From positions 248,001 to 312,000 of the forward strand of contig NZ_CP047399.1 in NCBI RefSeq assembly GCF_020541325.1: 64,000 nt of DNA. Direction: 5' to 3'. The stretch is from Candidatus Vallotia laricis (lineage in GTDB: Bacteria > Pseudomonadota > Gammaproteobacteria > Burkholderiales > Burkholderiaceae). Below, one piece after another: positions 1 to 11,174 of this stretch; positions within the stretch are counted from its first letter, which is position 1, and every line of letters starts with the position of its first letter. Both the position numbers and the translations under genes were made by a program. Below the pieces are notes generated by a model that was not told where the DNA came from, ran no database searches, and worked only from the letters and a program-made list of their open reading frames with translations.

Positions 1-135
1 CAGTTCCTTGGCTGGAAAGTATTCGTATTCAGCTCCGATCGGAAGCTGCCGGGTCAGATGCAACTGCGTGCATCGACGAAGACGCCGTTATACAACGGCG
101 CACTTAAATGCCAGCTATTCTATTTCAATATATAA
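1..135 (+). CDS. C-terminal end of an unidentified protein (partial, enters from left)
   Basis: Frame 1 is open from the first base to a TAA at 133-135, giving 44 residues that end in LKCQLFYFNI. The composition (VFVFSSDRKLPGQMQL, then a basic and aromatic tail) looks like the end of a real protein rather than random sequence. The overlapping ORF in frame 2 is poorer and runs into AT-rich filler. I do not recognise the family. It lies upstream of mnmA on the same strand, 570 bases away, so it is not obviously in its operon. It could also be the surviving tail of a pseudogene. Confidence 0.4.
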   Translation, partial: QFLGWKVFVFSSDRKLPGQMQLRASTKTPLYNGALKCQLFYFNI

Positions 136-704
136 CTGCACTAGTATGCTAACGCTAGCGTTAGCAATGAGTATGCATTTACATAATTTATGTGTTTTTA
201 GTAACACGACATAATTTAATGTATAGATTCTGTATCTCGACGAGCATTCCGACCATATATATGTCCTTGTAAGCTCTTATTGTTATCGATTAGATTACAC
301 CCGATATCATTCTTAAAAGCATGTAGTACTAAACTAGAAATATAAATTACTCTGCATAGCTTAGGATCGGCGTCTGTCTAGCAGAGAACAGGCTGCCATA
401 ATCAGCAACACAGACATGTGCTGCTGATTACACTACATATTAATACAATCTAAAATTATTGATATATATGTTATATAGTTAGGTTAGGTTGGCTATTTAT
501 ATGCTTATATATTTTTCCTCTAGTAGCATTGGAGCAGAGAATGCATCAAGATGCGCATAAGATTATATTAAAGATATGTCTAGTCCGGACACCTTGCTTT
601 ACCCAATTTAGGACAGTATCAGTTAGTTTTAGCATATTAAACTAGTGTGCCAAAACCAAATTTAAGGAACTTAACTAGCGTTAGTGGCACCTAGATAATA
701 CATC
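136..704. other. AT-rich gap, no gene seen
   Basis: No frame holds a convincing protein. The stretch contains short repeats (GCTAGCGTTAGC near 151, TTAGGTTAGGTT near 479) and an AT-rich lead-in to mnmA. Nothing recognisable as a gene relic was found. Confidence 0.6.
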
Positions 705-1790
705 ATGACAAAACAACGCGTCGTCATTGGAATATCCGGCGGAGTAGACTCCTCAGTCGCTGCGTGGCTGCTTAAACAGCAAGGCTATGAGGTCATTGGC
801 TTATTTATGAAAAACTGGGACGACGATAGCGAATATTGCTCAAGCCGGCAGGATTGGATTGACGTCGCATCGGTTGCAGACCTCATTGGTATCGATATCG
901 AAGCAGTAAACTTTTCCAAACAGTATAAAGATAAGGTTTTTGCTGAGTTTCTGCGAGAGTATTCGGCAGGCAGAACACCTAATCCAGATATATTGTGTAA
1001 TACGGAAATCAAATTCAAGGCATTTCTAGAACACGCGATAGCTCTCGGTGCTCAAATTATTGCAACTGGACACTATGCCCGTATTCGAGAGACCGGTAAG
1101 CGATTTAAACTACTTAAGGCACTAGATTTATCTAAAGATCAATCTTATTTCCTACATCGCTTGGATCAATCACAGTTGAGCTGTACACTGTTTCCGCTTG
1201 GGGAAATGATGAAGTCAAAAGTTCGAGAAATTGCGGCACGAATTAAATTACCTAACGCAGAAAAAAAAGACTCGACTGGAATTTGTTTTATCGGGGAGCA
1301 GCCGTTCCGTGCTTTCTTAAATCGCTATTTGCCTATCGATCCCGGCCCAATGAAAACCTGGGATAACAATATCGTTGGCAAACATATTGGCCTAGCATTT
1401 TATACATTAGGTCAGCGAAAAGGAATCGGCTTAGGCGGCCGGCGAAATGGTAGCGGAAAACCATGGTTCGTCTTTAGTAAAGATATCATAAACAATACCC
1501 TACATATTGTGCAGGGGCATGATCACCCTAGCTTACTTAGCTCGACTTTGCGGGGAAAGAGTGCTAGCTGGATTTCAGGTAACGCACCGCAGGAAGGATT
1601 GGAATGTGTAGCTAAAACACGCTATCGTCAGCAAGATGCTGCTTGTACATTCCACTACATGTCAGATTGCCATTTTGCGTTGCGCTTTACTCAGCCACAA
1701 TGGGCAGTAACGCCAGGGCAATCTGCCGTATTATATAACGGTGATATTTGCTTAGGTGGCGGCATTATAGATACTACATCAATGCTATAA
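705..1790 (+). CDS. mnmA: tRNA-specific 2-thiouridylase MnmA
   Basis: MnmA activates U34 of tRNA-Lys, -Glu and -Gln with ATP and inserts sulfur to make 2-thiouridine; it is a cytoplasmic enzyme. The 361 residues carry the N-terminal PP-loop ATP-binding motif [13 protein letters not shown], the catalytic Cys in [12 protein letters not shown] (about residue 97), the tRNA-binding TGHYARI region, and the second catalytic Cys in STGICFIGE (about residue 200). The C-terminal beta-barrel ends with [19 protein letters not shown]. Length is normal for the family. ATG 705 fits the usual N-terminus immediately before the PP-loop; no strong Shine-Dalgarno is visible. The gene stands alone and looks intact. 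Confidence 0.97.
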   Translation: MTKQRVVIGISGGVDSSVAAWLLKQQGYEVIGLFMKNWDDDSEYCSSRQDWIDVASVADLIGIDIEAVNFSKQYKDKVFAEFLREYSAGRTPNPDILCNTEIKFKAFLEHAIALGAQIIATGHYARIRETGKRFKLLKALDLSKDQSYFLHRLDQSQLSCTLFPLGEMMKSKVREIAARIKLPNAEKKDSTGICFIGEQPFRAFLNRYLPIDPGPMKTWDNNIVGKHIGLAFYTLGQRKGIGLGGRRNGSGKPWFVFSKDIINNTLHIVQGHDHPSLLSSTLRGKSASWISGNAPQEGLECVAKTRYRQQDAACTFHYMSDCHFALRFTQPQWAVTPGQSAVLYNGDICLGGGIIDTTSML

Positions 1791-2173
1791 ACTCCCCTCC
1801 CTGCAACGTATAAAAACGCTTTTTGCTTGACTGCTACGTGAAGTGCTTGCCCTAAAAATGGCATCCTATGCCCAACTATCTCCGAATGTCACCATATAAG
1901 GGATGACATCAACTTTCTAATTAGCTTCTTGTGGGGATATTATTATTTTCAGCTCAATTTGTGCATGCTTATACATAGCGTTCGGCGCCTTATGCAAATT
2001 TACAGTTTAAATATCAGCACTTATTTTGCAATTGAAAATTGGCCTAATGTAGGCTAAAACATATAGCCCTTGAATTAGATTTCATCGGTAATAGGGGGGT
2101 GACATTAGGCATAAATAACTAAATTATGTAATTTGTGCTACAAACATAACATGCGCTGTGTTGCCAAAGAGTG
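1791..2173. other. Gap between convergent mnmA and tldD
   Basis: No coding signal. The stretch includes a G6 run near 2094 and only short weak inverted repeats (for example GCCTAATGTAGGC near 2042). No good terminator was identified for either convergent gene. Confidence 0.6.
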
Positions 2174-3640
2174 TTATATCGTTCCACCTACTGTCATTCG
2201 GTCGATGCGCAGTGTCGGCTGCCCAACTCCAACCGGAACGCTCTGACCTTCCTTGCCGCATATGCCTACACCCATGTCTAACGACATATCATTTCCGATC
2301 AGTGATACATATTTAAGCACTTCCGGTCCGTTTCCTACTAGTGTCGCACCCTTGACAGGGTAAGAAATCTTGCCATTCTCGATCATATAGGCCTCCGAGG
2401 CCGAGAACACAAACTTACCATTCGTAATATCAACCTGCCCACCACCAAAATTTACCGCGTATAAACCATGCTTAACCGACGCAATAATCTCAACAGGATC
2501 TTTGTTTCCATTTAACATGTAGGTATTTGTCATTCGAGGCATCGGTAATGCTGCATACGATTCCCGACGAGCATTGCCAGTCACTTTCATCTTCATCAGC
2601 CGAGCGTTAAGTGTATCTTGCATATAGCCGGTCAGGATTCCATCCTCAATCAACGTTGTGCATTGTGTAGCGTTTCCTTCGTCATCGATGTTCAAGGAGC
2701 CTCGACGATTCTCTAAGGCACCATTATCGACCACTGTAACGCCATTAGCAGCAACTCGCTCACCAATGCGTCCAGCGAACGCTGATGAGCCCTTACGATT
2801 GAAGTCGCCCTCCAATCCGTGACCAATAGCCTCATGCAGTAGTATACCTGGCCACCCAGGACCGAGTACAACTGTCATCGTGCCAGCGGGCGCAGGGAGT
2901 GCCTCTAAGTTTGCTAATGCGGTATGCACAGCATTGTCGACATAGCTTGTCAGTACTTCTTCGGTGAAGTGGGCATAGCCGTAGCGACCTCCACCCCCGC
3001 TCATACCAATTTCGCGTCGATGGTTTTGCTCGGTGATAACCGTAACTGATACGCGTACTAAGGGCCGAACGTCAGCAGCTAACGCGCCGTCGCTACGCAC
3101 TACCAGGACAACATCGTATTCACCTGATAGACTTGCCATAACCTGCGTAACGCGTGGATCCTTCGCCCGAGCCATTTTTTCGATGCGTTCTAGCATGGCA
3201 ACTTTTGAATTCGCATCCAGCGAGTTTAGCGGATCAATCGATCGATATACATTGTGGCTCGCTATACTATGTAACGCTCCGGTAGATCGCACACAAGCTT
3301 CTCCGCCACCCACCCGCGAGATAGAGCGGGTAGCCTGAGCTGCCTGTAGTAACGCTTGCGGTGATAAGTCATCGTAGTATGCGAATGCTGTATGCTGACC
3401 GACTATTGCTCGCACACCCACACCTTGGTCAATACTAAAACTTCCTGATTTAACAATGCCCTCTTCTAGGCTCCATGTTTCACTACGGGTTGTTTGAAAG
3501 TATAAATCTGCATAGTCGACGCGATTGGAAAAAATCTCGCTCAGCGTGCGCAGAAGAATAGGCTCATCAAGCCCATGATGTGTAAGAAGTAGGTCTTTAG
3601 CAGTATCTAGATGACAGGAATTTGGTTCGATGATATTCAT
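2174..3640 (-). CDS. tldD: Metalloprotease TldD
   Basis: TldD is the active subunit of the TldD-TldE zinc protease, which trims small modified peptides and labile proteins in the cytoplasm. The 488-residue product has the family zinc motif in HEAIGHGLEGDF (His-Glu-x3-His, about residue 270), the downstream glycine-rich GGGQVDITNGKF segment, and the conserved GKEGQSVPVGVGQPTLRI near the C-terminus. Length is normal. The ATG at 3640 gives the usual N-terminus. Its partner TldE is not in this window. The 139-base gap to the upstream YhdP-like gene is where Burkholderia (from memory) has a carbon-nitrogen hydrolase gene; nothing of that gene is readable here. Confidence 0.95.
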   Translation of the reverse strand: MNIIEPNSCHLDTAKDLLLTHHGLDEPILLRTLSEIFSNRVDYADLYFQTTRSETWSLEEGIVKSGSFSIDQGVGVRAIVGQHTAFAYYDDLSPQALLQAAQATRSISRVGGGEACVRSTGALHSIASHNVYRSIDPLNSLDANSKVAMLERIEKMARAKDPRVTQVMASLSGEYDVVLVVRSDGALAADVRPLVRVSVTVITEQNHRREIGMSGGGGRYGYAHFTEEVLTSYVDNAVHTALANLEALPAPAGTMTVVLGPGWPGILLHEAIGHGLEGDFNRKGSSAFAGRIGERVAANGVTVVDNGALENRRGSLNIDDEGNATQCTTLIEDGILTGYMQDTLNARLMKMKVTGNARRESYAALPMPRMTNTYMLNGNKDPVEIIASVKHGLYAVNFGGGQVDITNGKFVFSASEAYMIENGKISYPVKGATLVGNGPEVLKYVSLIGNDMSLDMGVGICGKEGQSVPVGVGQPTLRIDRMTVGGTI

Positions 3641-3779
3641 ACGAGCTCGGCCGTTTGCCTGGTAAATAGACGGGGGTTGATATTTCGATATCGCGATCTA
3701 AAGCGCGAGCGATTTATTATGAGAAGCTATGTAGGTTGTCGCCCGACATTGCTTTCTTGGAAAATAAATTTGTTCATTA

Positions 3780-6700
3780 CTATAATGGATAAGCCTCGAA
3801 TCTTTTCATCTTACCGCCATTCTTCGGCAACCACTCAACTCGCGGATGTGACCACGAGCCAGTTACTGCATAGTGGCGTGCGAATGACTGTGAAATTGGT
3901 TCAGACAAGACTAGATCAGCAATAAACGTCCCTAAGCCAAGTAGGGGGTTGACTATGGCTGTAGCGAGCGCCACTGTATCTACGTGCAACAATGGCACTA
4001 TTGTTACGAGTAGATCTTGCCGTGCACGGTTGAGATTTATATTTCCTTGCAATATAAGCCTAGCGGATACACCATTTAGTGTAAAGTTATTGATCTTAGC
4101 AATGCCGTTTCTAATCGTGCTAGTAGCAGAAATTTTATCAAATGGTAGTCCTTCTCCAGAGAATTCGCTTAAATCTAACATCGCTAATCGGGCAAGAGAT
4201 TTTAGACTTAGTATGCTTAGCAGCTTAGCCGCGCCCGGATTGATTTTCGGGATGCTCCCATGCACTAGTCTAAACAATAGATTTCCATCTAACTTCGCAT
4301 AATTTATATGCGTCAGCCTACCTTTCCAGCTAACTTTTCCTGATAGCGCACCACTACCGCCCCGTAGTATACGGGGTAGGCCGAGACGGTCGAGTAAGGC
4401 ACCTCCATCGGCGATATCAAGCCTGAAATTCAGCATTGTGCTTAGTAAGTTACTGTTTCCGCTAATATTCGTGTAGTTATGATTTCTCGTGTGTCGTGTC
4501 GTTCGCGAGATTGTAGTCACTGATAGCTTAGCTGCCAGATTTATCACATCTAATTTATTTAATTGCCAGACTGGCGTATTATTTTCGTCAATGCTGCGTA
4601 TATTGACTTTTAGCTTACCGAGATTATGTTCGCGTATCGTAAATTCGTTAGCGATTAGGTCTATTGATGGGAAATTTTGCGCTGGCTCCTCGAGCTCTAG
4701 ATTCATTAATGTCGCCTTGCGAGCATTTGGGATTACTAGTTTCTCTAGACGTATATCAAATCGTCCATATGGATTATGGGATGTCCGTGAATGCCACGCG
4801 ATATGGCCGGATACTTGATCCGATATAATATTAGTCATCCATACGCCTGGTGTTTTAGTCGCATGGATTACTATGTTTTCCCAGCAACGGTTTAACAATG
4901 TTAACGTATTGAAGTGCAGGTTAACGCAGGTAGGCATAATCGAGCTAATATTGTCTGATAGATTAAACAAAGAAGCCATGTCTGGAAAACAAAGCATTGG
5001 GTTTACACGATCCGCTATAGGATGTAGCGATGGTGTAGCAGCGGCTAACTTAGTTGATATCGAGTTGGTGCGAGATGATATGCTATCGAGCAGAGCGCGC
5101 CACGCGTCTGCGTCAACATTTACTAAGTCTCCTGCTATAGTTGTTTCGCTTTTACTAGATAGTTCTGCTTTTTGGTTTACGGCAATCGCGCCGTGCATAA
5201 TTGTTAGCCTATTGTTATTGCTATAGCGAACTAGGTAAATAAGGTTGATCGGACCGAGTCGAGCATCTAGCTGACTTATATCTGTCGTAGATTGTTTTCC
5301 AGAAGTCGCTGGTTTAAGGCTTAATGAGAATGGCATTGGTACGCCAGCCTGCTTTGTGAATGGCGCTGGTAATTGCAGCGCGAGCTCACTTAGATCTGAG
5401 GTCGCAGAGATATTAGGCAGTTCGTTCTTACGCGTATGTATAGCTATTGAGTAAGGAGCGAAACCCGAGATGCGAGTCAGTAGAGTAGCCAATGGTCCGG
5501 GTAGCACTGCGGCCTTGACCGCATTGGTGCATAAGTGGCCAGACACATTAAAGCTACCTACTCTATCTTCATGGATCCATCCTTTGGCATAAATATTCCC
5601 ACCAAGGAAGTGGCCGGCCATATGTTGAATTATCATGTCGTGTTCGGTGAAGTTTACCTTACCATGAATCTGCGTAATAGGTGGAATTACTACAGGCCGA
5701 TTGCTGGGTGCAAACGATACCGTATTGTCGGCTAAGCTCAGGGAACCGTTCACGCGGATATTTGATGTATTTGGATAACGTGGAATCTCCAGACGAAGCA
5801 TTAGCGTCGCATCACCTTTGGCTTTCAGGATCTTGAATGAATGGTTAGATAGTGCCGCGAGTAAGCTGTGATTCACATAATTCATCATGTCGTCTAAAGG
5901 GCCACTAGCTACACCGCTAATCGATAGATCCGAGTGTAATGTAGATAAATCGTCAATGTGGCCCGTCAACTGGGTAAGTATGACTTGACGGTAGTGTGCG
6001 CGCTTGATATCAAAGCGCAACATATTCCGGCTAATCCAGAACAGCCCGTCGATGCCGTCGAACTTAGGCCATATCCCCGGCGCACTTTTACTCATCCGCT
6101 TGGTCGCACGTAGCGTTGGATCAAAACTACCGTCTCGAAATGGCACAACTATCTTTAATATTCCAGCTTGTGGATTACTCATGTACGGGAACTGCGCTAG
6201 TGCTCCGTGGATAGATATTGTTGCATTATGCGCGGTTCCGGCTATTAGTGCGTGGCTCAGCTTGGCTCGGATATTTTTACCGACACTGATCGGAAGATAT
6301 CGTGCAAGACTGGAAAGCGATAACCTATCAAATATTGCCTCTATGTTAAGATTGCCATATCCGTAGCCAGGATTTGAATATATACCACTCGCGCTGGCGC
6401 ACAGGTCTTTATTATCGAGGATAAGTCTAGAGATGTGAACCGTAAGAGCTGGTCCGGAAAAATCTGAGGATAGCGGTGAACTCGTAGTCCATGTCGTTTC
6501 GGTCATAAACCGTTTAAACGTAAGTCGCGGATTGTCTAATACTGCCGGGATCGTAATTACGGCGTTTGTAGTATCAATCATGGCATAACCACCATTCTGG
6601 TCGGCGTTGATTTTACCCCAGATATTTTTAGCGCCAGGGAGCAGCTCCTTCGCGCTAAAGCTAGCTCCTTCTAGTACGGCATTAATGCGATAACGTGTAA

Positions 6701-8006
6701 TTGGATCACCGTCCCCGATTGCATCTATACTGCTAGCTTCGAGGCTATGTGGAGCACGACGCTCCACCTGTATACCGTAGTTTACCAGCTTACCTCGTGG
6801 GTCAAACTGTTCTAATACATGAAGTATGCGATGGGGTAGTGGTAATGCACGCATAAGCTGCGCAAGAAGTCCAACATCAAGCAAGTCTCCGCTGATACCG
6901 ATAAATTGGCCCCGGCTTAGCGTTGCACGGCGGAACTCGCCGTTAAATTTACTCATGCCTAGCACCCGGGTAATCGGTGTTCCGTCATCAAGTGGGGCTT
7001 GCCCGCCAAGCTCCAGGCGCATATTGCTTAGATTTAGTGTATAAGCGAGATCGCTTATCTTATTGTGACAAAGCGCCCAATCCAGACGAATACTGGGCAC
7101 GTCTAGCTGTGGTAGCTTTTGGTCTATACGCAGCCGTAAATCCGATCCGGATAATACGCCGCGTGCACTTCTCCATTCGCCAGACGCGAAGTTAAACCAC
7201 CCGACTACATCTAGTATACCGCTCTGTACATCCAAGCATACATCCGTATATCGAGTCAATCTAGGCAAAGCTATGTTGCCACTCGAAGCAAAAATCGTAC
7301 CGCTCCAACCAGATAATTCCGTGAGTAGCTTCAGCGGAGAATGATGAAATTGTGCACAGAGGGTAATCGGCCCGCGAAGCAAATGTCCATCTGGTTGAGC
7401 CTGCAAGCTGAACTGGTGATTTAGACCCTGGTTGTTAATAACCGCGCAGATGCCTCGAAACGTTAGTGTCGGTAAATCGCGAGGCATGTTGGTCCAGTGC
7501 AAAATACCACCACGCAATAATATGTTGCGCTGCACCATCAGCCAGCCAAGGAACGCGCTATTGCTATGCTGACGTGGATCAATCCGAATACCTGCAATCG
7601 TATAAGTACCATCAGTACATCGTTCTGCGAAAATTTCTGGTTGCTCCACTATTAGACTCGAAAGTACTGGCGCCAGATGCAATAATGAACGCCATGATAA
7701 CGTTGCACTGGCCGTAGGAACCTTAAGCATACGACGCCTATCTGAACCTATAATCGTTAGATGGTCAATCTCTAGCGTGGGTTGCAGTCCGCTCCAGCGC
7801 CAAGTTAACTTATTTATATGAACCTGGGCTCGAAGAGAATCCGAGATGCATTGCTCGACATACGGCCGCATCGAATCTAACCGGGGAAAGATAACATAAC
7901 GTAAACTACAGTACGTAGCTATCGCGCCGAAGTATAGTGTGATAGCCAAGGTAGTACAAAACCAGAGTATGCGTCGCAAAATACGGTCGCTTGGCCAATT
8001 CACCAC
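3780..8006 (-). CDS. YhdP-type AsmA-like protein (DUF3971/TIGR02099)
   Basis: This 1408-residue protein begins with a single membrane anchor (about residues 10-35, ILWFCTTLAITLYFGAIATY) followed by a very long beta-rich periplasmic region and an AsmA-like C-terminal domain ending near FARHYAVTGSWSHPRVEW. Family members (YhdP, TamB, YdbH) bridge inner and outer membranes and move phospholipid outward. It is the largest intact gene here. The start is GTG at 8006, preceded by a GAGGTGA ribosome-binding sequence. In Burkholderia it follows glnE, of which I see no trace. Retention of a phospholipid-transport bridge is notable because two lipid A/Kdo genes elsewhere in the window are broken. Paralogue assignment is by length and synteny only. 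Confidence 0.85.
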   Translation of the reverse strand: MVNWPSDRILRRILWFCTTLAITLYFGAIATYCSLRYVIFPRLDSMRPYVEQCISDSLRAQVHINKLTWRWSGLQPTLEIDHLTIIGSDRRRMLKVPTASATLSWRSLLHLAPVLSSLIVEQPEIFAERCTDGTYTIAGIRIDPRQHSNSAFLGWLMVQRNILLRGGILHWTNMPRDLPTLTFRGICAVINNQGLNHQFSLQAQPDGHLLRGPITLCAQFHHSPLKLLTELSGWSGTIFASSGNIALPRLTRYTDVCLDVQSGILDVVGWFNFASGEWRSARGVLSGSDLRLRIDQKLPQLDVPSIRLDWALCHNKISDLAYTLNLSNMRLELGGQAPLDDGTPITRVLGMSKFNGEFRRATLSRGQFIGISGDLLDVGLLAQLMRALPLPHRILHVLEQFDPRGKLVNYGIQVERRAPHSLEASSIDAIGDGDPITRYRINAVLEGASFSAKELLPGAKNIWGKINADQNGGYAMIDTTNAVITIPAVLDNPRLTFKRFMTETTWTTSSPLSSDFSGPALTVHISRLILDNKDLCASASGIYSNPGYGYGNLNIEAIFDRLSLSSLARYLPISVGKNIRAKLSHALIAGTAHNATISIHGALAQFPYMSNPQAGILKIVVPFRDGSFDPTLRATKRMSKSAPGIWPKFDGIDGLFWISRNMLRFDIKRAHYRQVILTQLTGHIDDLSTLHSDLSISGVASGPLDDMMNYVNHSLLAALSNHSFKILKAKGDATLMLRLEIPRYPNTSNIRVNGSLSLADNTVSFAPSNRPVVIPPITQIHGKVNFTEHDMIIQHMAGHFLGGNIYAKGWIHEDRVGSFNVSGHLCTNAVKAAVLPGPLATLLTRISGFAPYSIAIHTRKNELPNISATSDLSELALQLPAPFTKQAGVPMPFSLSLKPATSGKQSTTDISQLDARLGPINLIYLVRYSNNNRLTIMHGAIAVNQKAELSSKSETTIAGDLVNVDADAWRALLDSISSRTNSISTKLAAATPSLHPIADRVNPMLCFPDMASLFNLSDNISSIMPTCVNLHFNTLTLLNRCWENIVIHATKTPGVWMTNIISDQVSGHIAWHSRTSHNPYGRFDIRLEKLVIPNARKATLMNLELEEPAQNFPSIDLIANEFTIREHNLGKLKVNIRSIDENNTPVWQLNKLDVINLAAKLSVTTISRTTRHTRNHNYTNISGNSNLLSTMLNFRLDIADGGALLDRLGLPRILRGGSGALSGKVSWKGRLTHINYAKLDGNLLFRLVHGSIPKINPGAAKLLSILSLKSLARLAMLDLSEFSGEGLPFDKISATSTIRNGIAKINNFTLNGVSARLILQGNINLNRARQDLLVTIVPLLHVDTVALATAIVNPLLGLGTFIADLVLSEPISQSFARHYAVTGSWSHPRVEWLPKNGGKMKRFEAYPL

Positions 8007-8733
8007 TCACCTCTAGATTCTTTATTATGCGTATTTTTGAGGTCGAGTCTTGCCTGGCAAGCTAGCATGCGAGAAGCGTATAATAGGGGTAGAGAAAAAA
8101 ATTTAACAAATATACTATTATTATACGCGCAAAACTATAAACCTGTTTTCGATACTAAATTAGTCTTAGAGGGCGCAATATGCTCAGTACTTACTGAAAA
8201 ATTTATGTGCACTGAGTTTTTATACAGTGAGAGTTTGATTTAGCTAGCTTATAAAATGTGCCAGAGAAAAATTAGCACGCTAAAAATATAAGATGTCGAT
8301 CTTTTATCTTGCTATAACAATGCCGAGTTCCGTATGTCGATGAGCATACATGCTAATCATATGGCAATAGTCTTAGATATCTTTACTGGTCGCAAGAAGC
8401 GGAAAGTCGGGGGTTAGTTAGGATTGTTGTCTACAATCGATGCGATCTTTATTTACAAAAAAACTAAGGAGTTTTCTAGCACCGATCTCATAGTCAGATT
8501 TTCACTAAATGTGTGTATAGTCTAAGATCCGTATAGTCAGTATATCTATATGCAGACAGCATATTGAAACTGCCTCTATCATATCGAGACGATATGATAG
8601 AGCTGTAATCAAGTTTCGCTAATCAAGTTTTCATTAATCCTGGATATCTAGAGCGCGGGGTACTACTCATGACTTTGATGAAGGTGACCATCCACGGGCC
8701 GTATTTATAAGGCTTGGGGAGTATCGTCGCTAG
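8007..8733. other. Gap with no gene seen, one perfect hairpin
   Basis: No readable protein. Burkholderia has glnE upstream of the YhdP-type gene, but no glnE segment could be recognised. The only clear structure is the inverted repeat at 8574-8602, annotated separately. Confidence 0.55.
8574..8602. repeat. Perfect stem-loop, 13-bp arms
   Basis: CTCTATCATATCG at 8574-8586 and its exact reverse complement at 8590-8602 are separated by AGA. It lies about 130 bases past the broken 3' end of recN (minus strand) and has no adjacent U-tract. It may be an old recN terminator. Confidence 0.6.
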
Positions 8734-10198
8734 CTATAATCGAACAGCGTCCGAATTCGGTCGTATGGCTCTTTGTTGTAACAAACGCCCAACGATTTCT
8801 GCTACCGCACCGCCGATTCCGCTATCGACCTCATCGAAAATGAGTGTTGGCGTTGAGCTCGAAGTGCTCATGATTACTGACAGTGCAAGGCTAATTCGCG
8901 CTAACTCACCTCCCGAAGCAACCTTTGTTAGTGGCCCCAATCGCATTCCAGCATGGCTGGCTACTCGGAACTCGACTGCTCGAGCCCGTGCCGGTTGTCT
9001 GTGGATAATAATTCCAATGCAACTTCGAACGTCCCCCAGCCATTGTAAGTCTTGCATCTAGGTAGTCACTAAGCTACTTAGTGTCTTAGCTGCCTTGATT
9101 CGGGATTGAGATAGTCGCTCCGCAAGGAGCATATAATCGTGCCCCACACGAGATTGAGCATCTTGCAGTGCATCAATATCTAGTGCTAGATCCAGCACTT
9201 GTAACTGGGTTCGTCGTGCTATTAGCTTATATGGTAGTGCGTCCGGTTGCATTCGGAATTTGCGCGCAATAGAATGTAACGCATTCAGCCGATCCCCAAT
9301 CTGGGTAAGTCTAACCGGGCTAAGGTCTATTCTCTGTACATAGTAGGTGAGCGAGTAAGCCGCTTCTTGTAGTTGAATTTCAGAAGTCTACAGGGTATCC
9401 AACTGGTCATTGAGTGTATCATCGATCTCGGCTAGAGTGCGCAGTTTCATAATAATTGCGCTTAGTTGCGTAATCATAGCGTTATCTGATGTAGATAAGG
9501 CATCTAGCGCTGATATCGCACACTATCGAGCAAATTTGCTGCGTGCTCTAGCTGGTCGTGCTCAACACTTATTTGATTCCATTCTCCCGGTTGTGGTGCT
9601 AGCCTCTCGAGCTTTGAAAACTGCTACACTAACCGATCACGCTCGAGTTGCATCTCGCTCTCTTGTATCTTTACGATCTTCATAGCCGCTTCAGCGTCGC
9701 GCAAAATGCACCACGCTTGTGCAACCGTCCGCAGATAGAGCTTTAAAGCCTGAATGGGCATCAAATAGATCACGTTGTGTACCGCGGCGCATCAGTAACT
9801 GATGCGCATGCTGACCATGAATATCTACGAGCATGCTACCGATAATCTCGTAATTGGATAAGAGTAGCTGCCACACCATTAATAAATGCACGTGAACGGC
9901 CATTTAGAATCCATCACTCGGCGAAGCGTTACGCATCTTATTGCCATTATCAAACGCATGCTTAATAAGCCACTGCGCAGCGCTCGTATGCGCATCAAGC
10001 TCAGCAGTGATATCTGCGCGACTCTGTCCAATCTGCACCACCGATGCGTCGGCTCGATCGCCAAGCGCTAGCGATAACGCATTGATAAAGGTAGATTTTC
10101 CGGCACTAGTTTCACCAGAAAAAACGGTAAATCCTCGCTCGAAATCAAGATTGAGGGGCGACGATAACAAAATCTCGGATTGATAGATGACGTATCAT
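8734..10198 (-). pseudogene. recN: DNA repair ATPase RecN, pseudogene
   Basis: RecN is an SMC-like ATPase of double-strand break repair. The start is readable at 10198 (MIRHLSIRDFVIVA), then a one-base shift leads to LNLDFERGFTVFSGETSAGKS, the Walker A region. A segment with MLVDIHGQHAHQLLMR follows in another frame (about 9740-9850), then LDIDALQDAQSRVGHDYMLL (about 9130-9190). The ABC signature and Walker B (ASGGELARISLALS; LIFDEVDSGIGG) sit at 8790-8930. At least four frames are needed, the Walker A GETGAGKS has become GETSAGKS, and the C-terminus after the D-loop is gone. It cannot make a working protein. It follows nadK by 79 bases, as in Burkholderia. Confidence 0.93.
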
Positions 10199-10277
10199 AA
10201 GCAAAGAAAGCGGTCGTCGTGAAAAGCTGATAAGCTACATTGATAATGATTTAGGCCGTAGGTGAAGATGGCATAGT

Positions 10278-11174
10278 TCAGCTAGATTTCTCCGAACATA
10301 GCGACGAATGCTCATTCCAGTGCAGTTTCTTACGCAAAGTCCGGTAATAACTATATCCAATTGGATGTAGAAGCGGTACCGTGTACCTAGAGCGCCAAAC
10401 CTCGATTGTATCTTCAAGTTGAAGTGTGGTGAATGACTGCATATCAAAGTTCACATTAACACTGCGTCCACCAATAATTCGAATCGAGATCCGACACGTG
10501 TCAGGAAGAACAATCGGCCGGTTTGATAATGCGTGTGGTGCGATTGGCACCAGTACAATCCCTTGCAATTGGGGATGTAGTAACGGGCCGTTAGAAGAAA
10601 GCGCATACGCAGTTGAACCAGTTGGTGTAGCTACAATTAGCCCGTCTGATCGTTGATCCGACATAAAATTATCGTCGACCGACACGCGTAACTCTGTCAT
10701 CCCAGAGAAGCCACTGCGATTAACAACAACATCGTTGAGGGCCTGAGCGTGGTAAATTGACACACCATTTCGCATAATTCGAGCTTCCACTAACGAGCGT
10801 TCCTCGCGCTCATAATTTCCCAATAGCATTTGCGGCAACTGGTTTATATCAGCGAGCGCAATATCGGTAATAAATCCAAGTCGGCCGTGGTTGATGCCGA
10901 TGAGAGGGGTATGGTATGGAGCAAGTTGCCGACCGATGCCTAGCATCGTGCCATCGCCACCGAGCACAATAGCAACGTCTGCGCAAGCACCGATCTCGTC
11001 CGGGACGAGTGCTGGATAGGAGTGCAGTCCGTTTTCGCGTGCCGTCTCGGCTTCAAATACGATCCGAAACCCACGTTGCGTCAAACACCCGGCGAGTGCG
11101 ATAAGAGGCTTTCCGACGCTAGAGGAGTTGTTGCGACCAATTAGTGCAACAGTTTTAAATGGGCCAATTTTCAT
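10278..11174 (-). CDS. nadK: NAD kinase
   Basis: NadK phosphorylates NAD to NADP using ATP. The 298-residue product has the catalytic [11 protein letters not shown] motif (about residue 72), [10 protein letters not shown], the conserved NDVVVNR, and the glycine-rich [20 protein letters not shown] segment. Length and the ATG at 11174 are normal. The region upstream should hold divergent hrcA and hemH in Burkholderia; neither is recognisable here. The broken recN lies directly downstream. Confidence 0.96.
   Translation of the reverse strand: MKIGPFKTVALIGRNNSSSVGKPLIALAGCLTQRGFRIVFEAETARENGLHSYPALVPDEIGACADVAIVLGGDGTMLGIGRQLAPYHTPLIGINHGRLGFITDIALADINQLPQMLLGNYEREERSLVEARIMRNGVSIYHAQALNDVVVNRSGFSGMTELRVSVDDNFMSDQRSDGLIVATPTGSTAYALSSNGPLLHPQLQGIVLVPIAPHALSNRPIVLPDTCRISIRIIGGRSVNVNFDMQSFTTLQLEDTIEVWRSRYTVPLLHPIGYSYYRTLRKKLHWNEHSSLCSEKSS

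Noticed and set aside
8-214. 68-codon ORF at the left edge
   Set aside because: It starts at TTG, is rich in Arg and then runs through AT-rich filler; the overlapping frame-1 tail ending at 135 is more protein-like.
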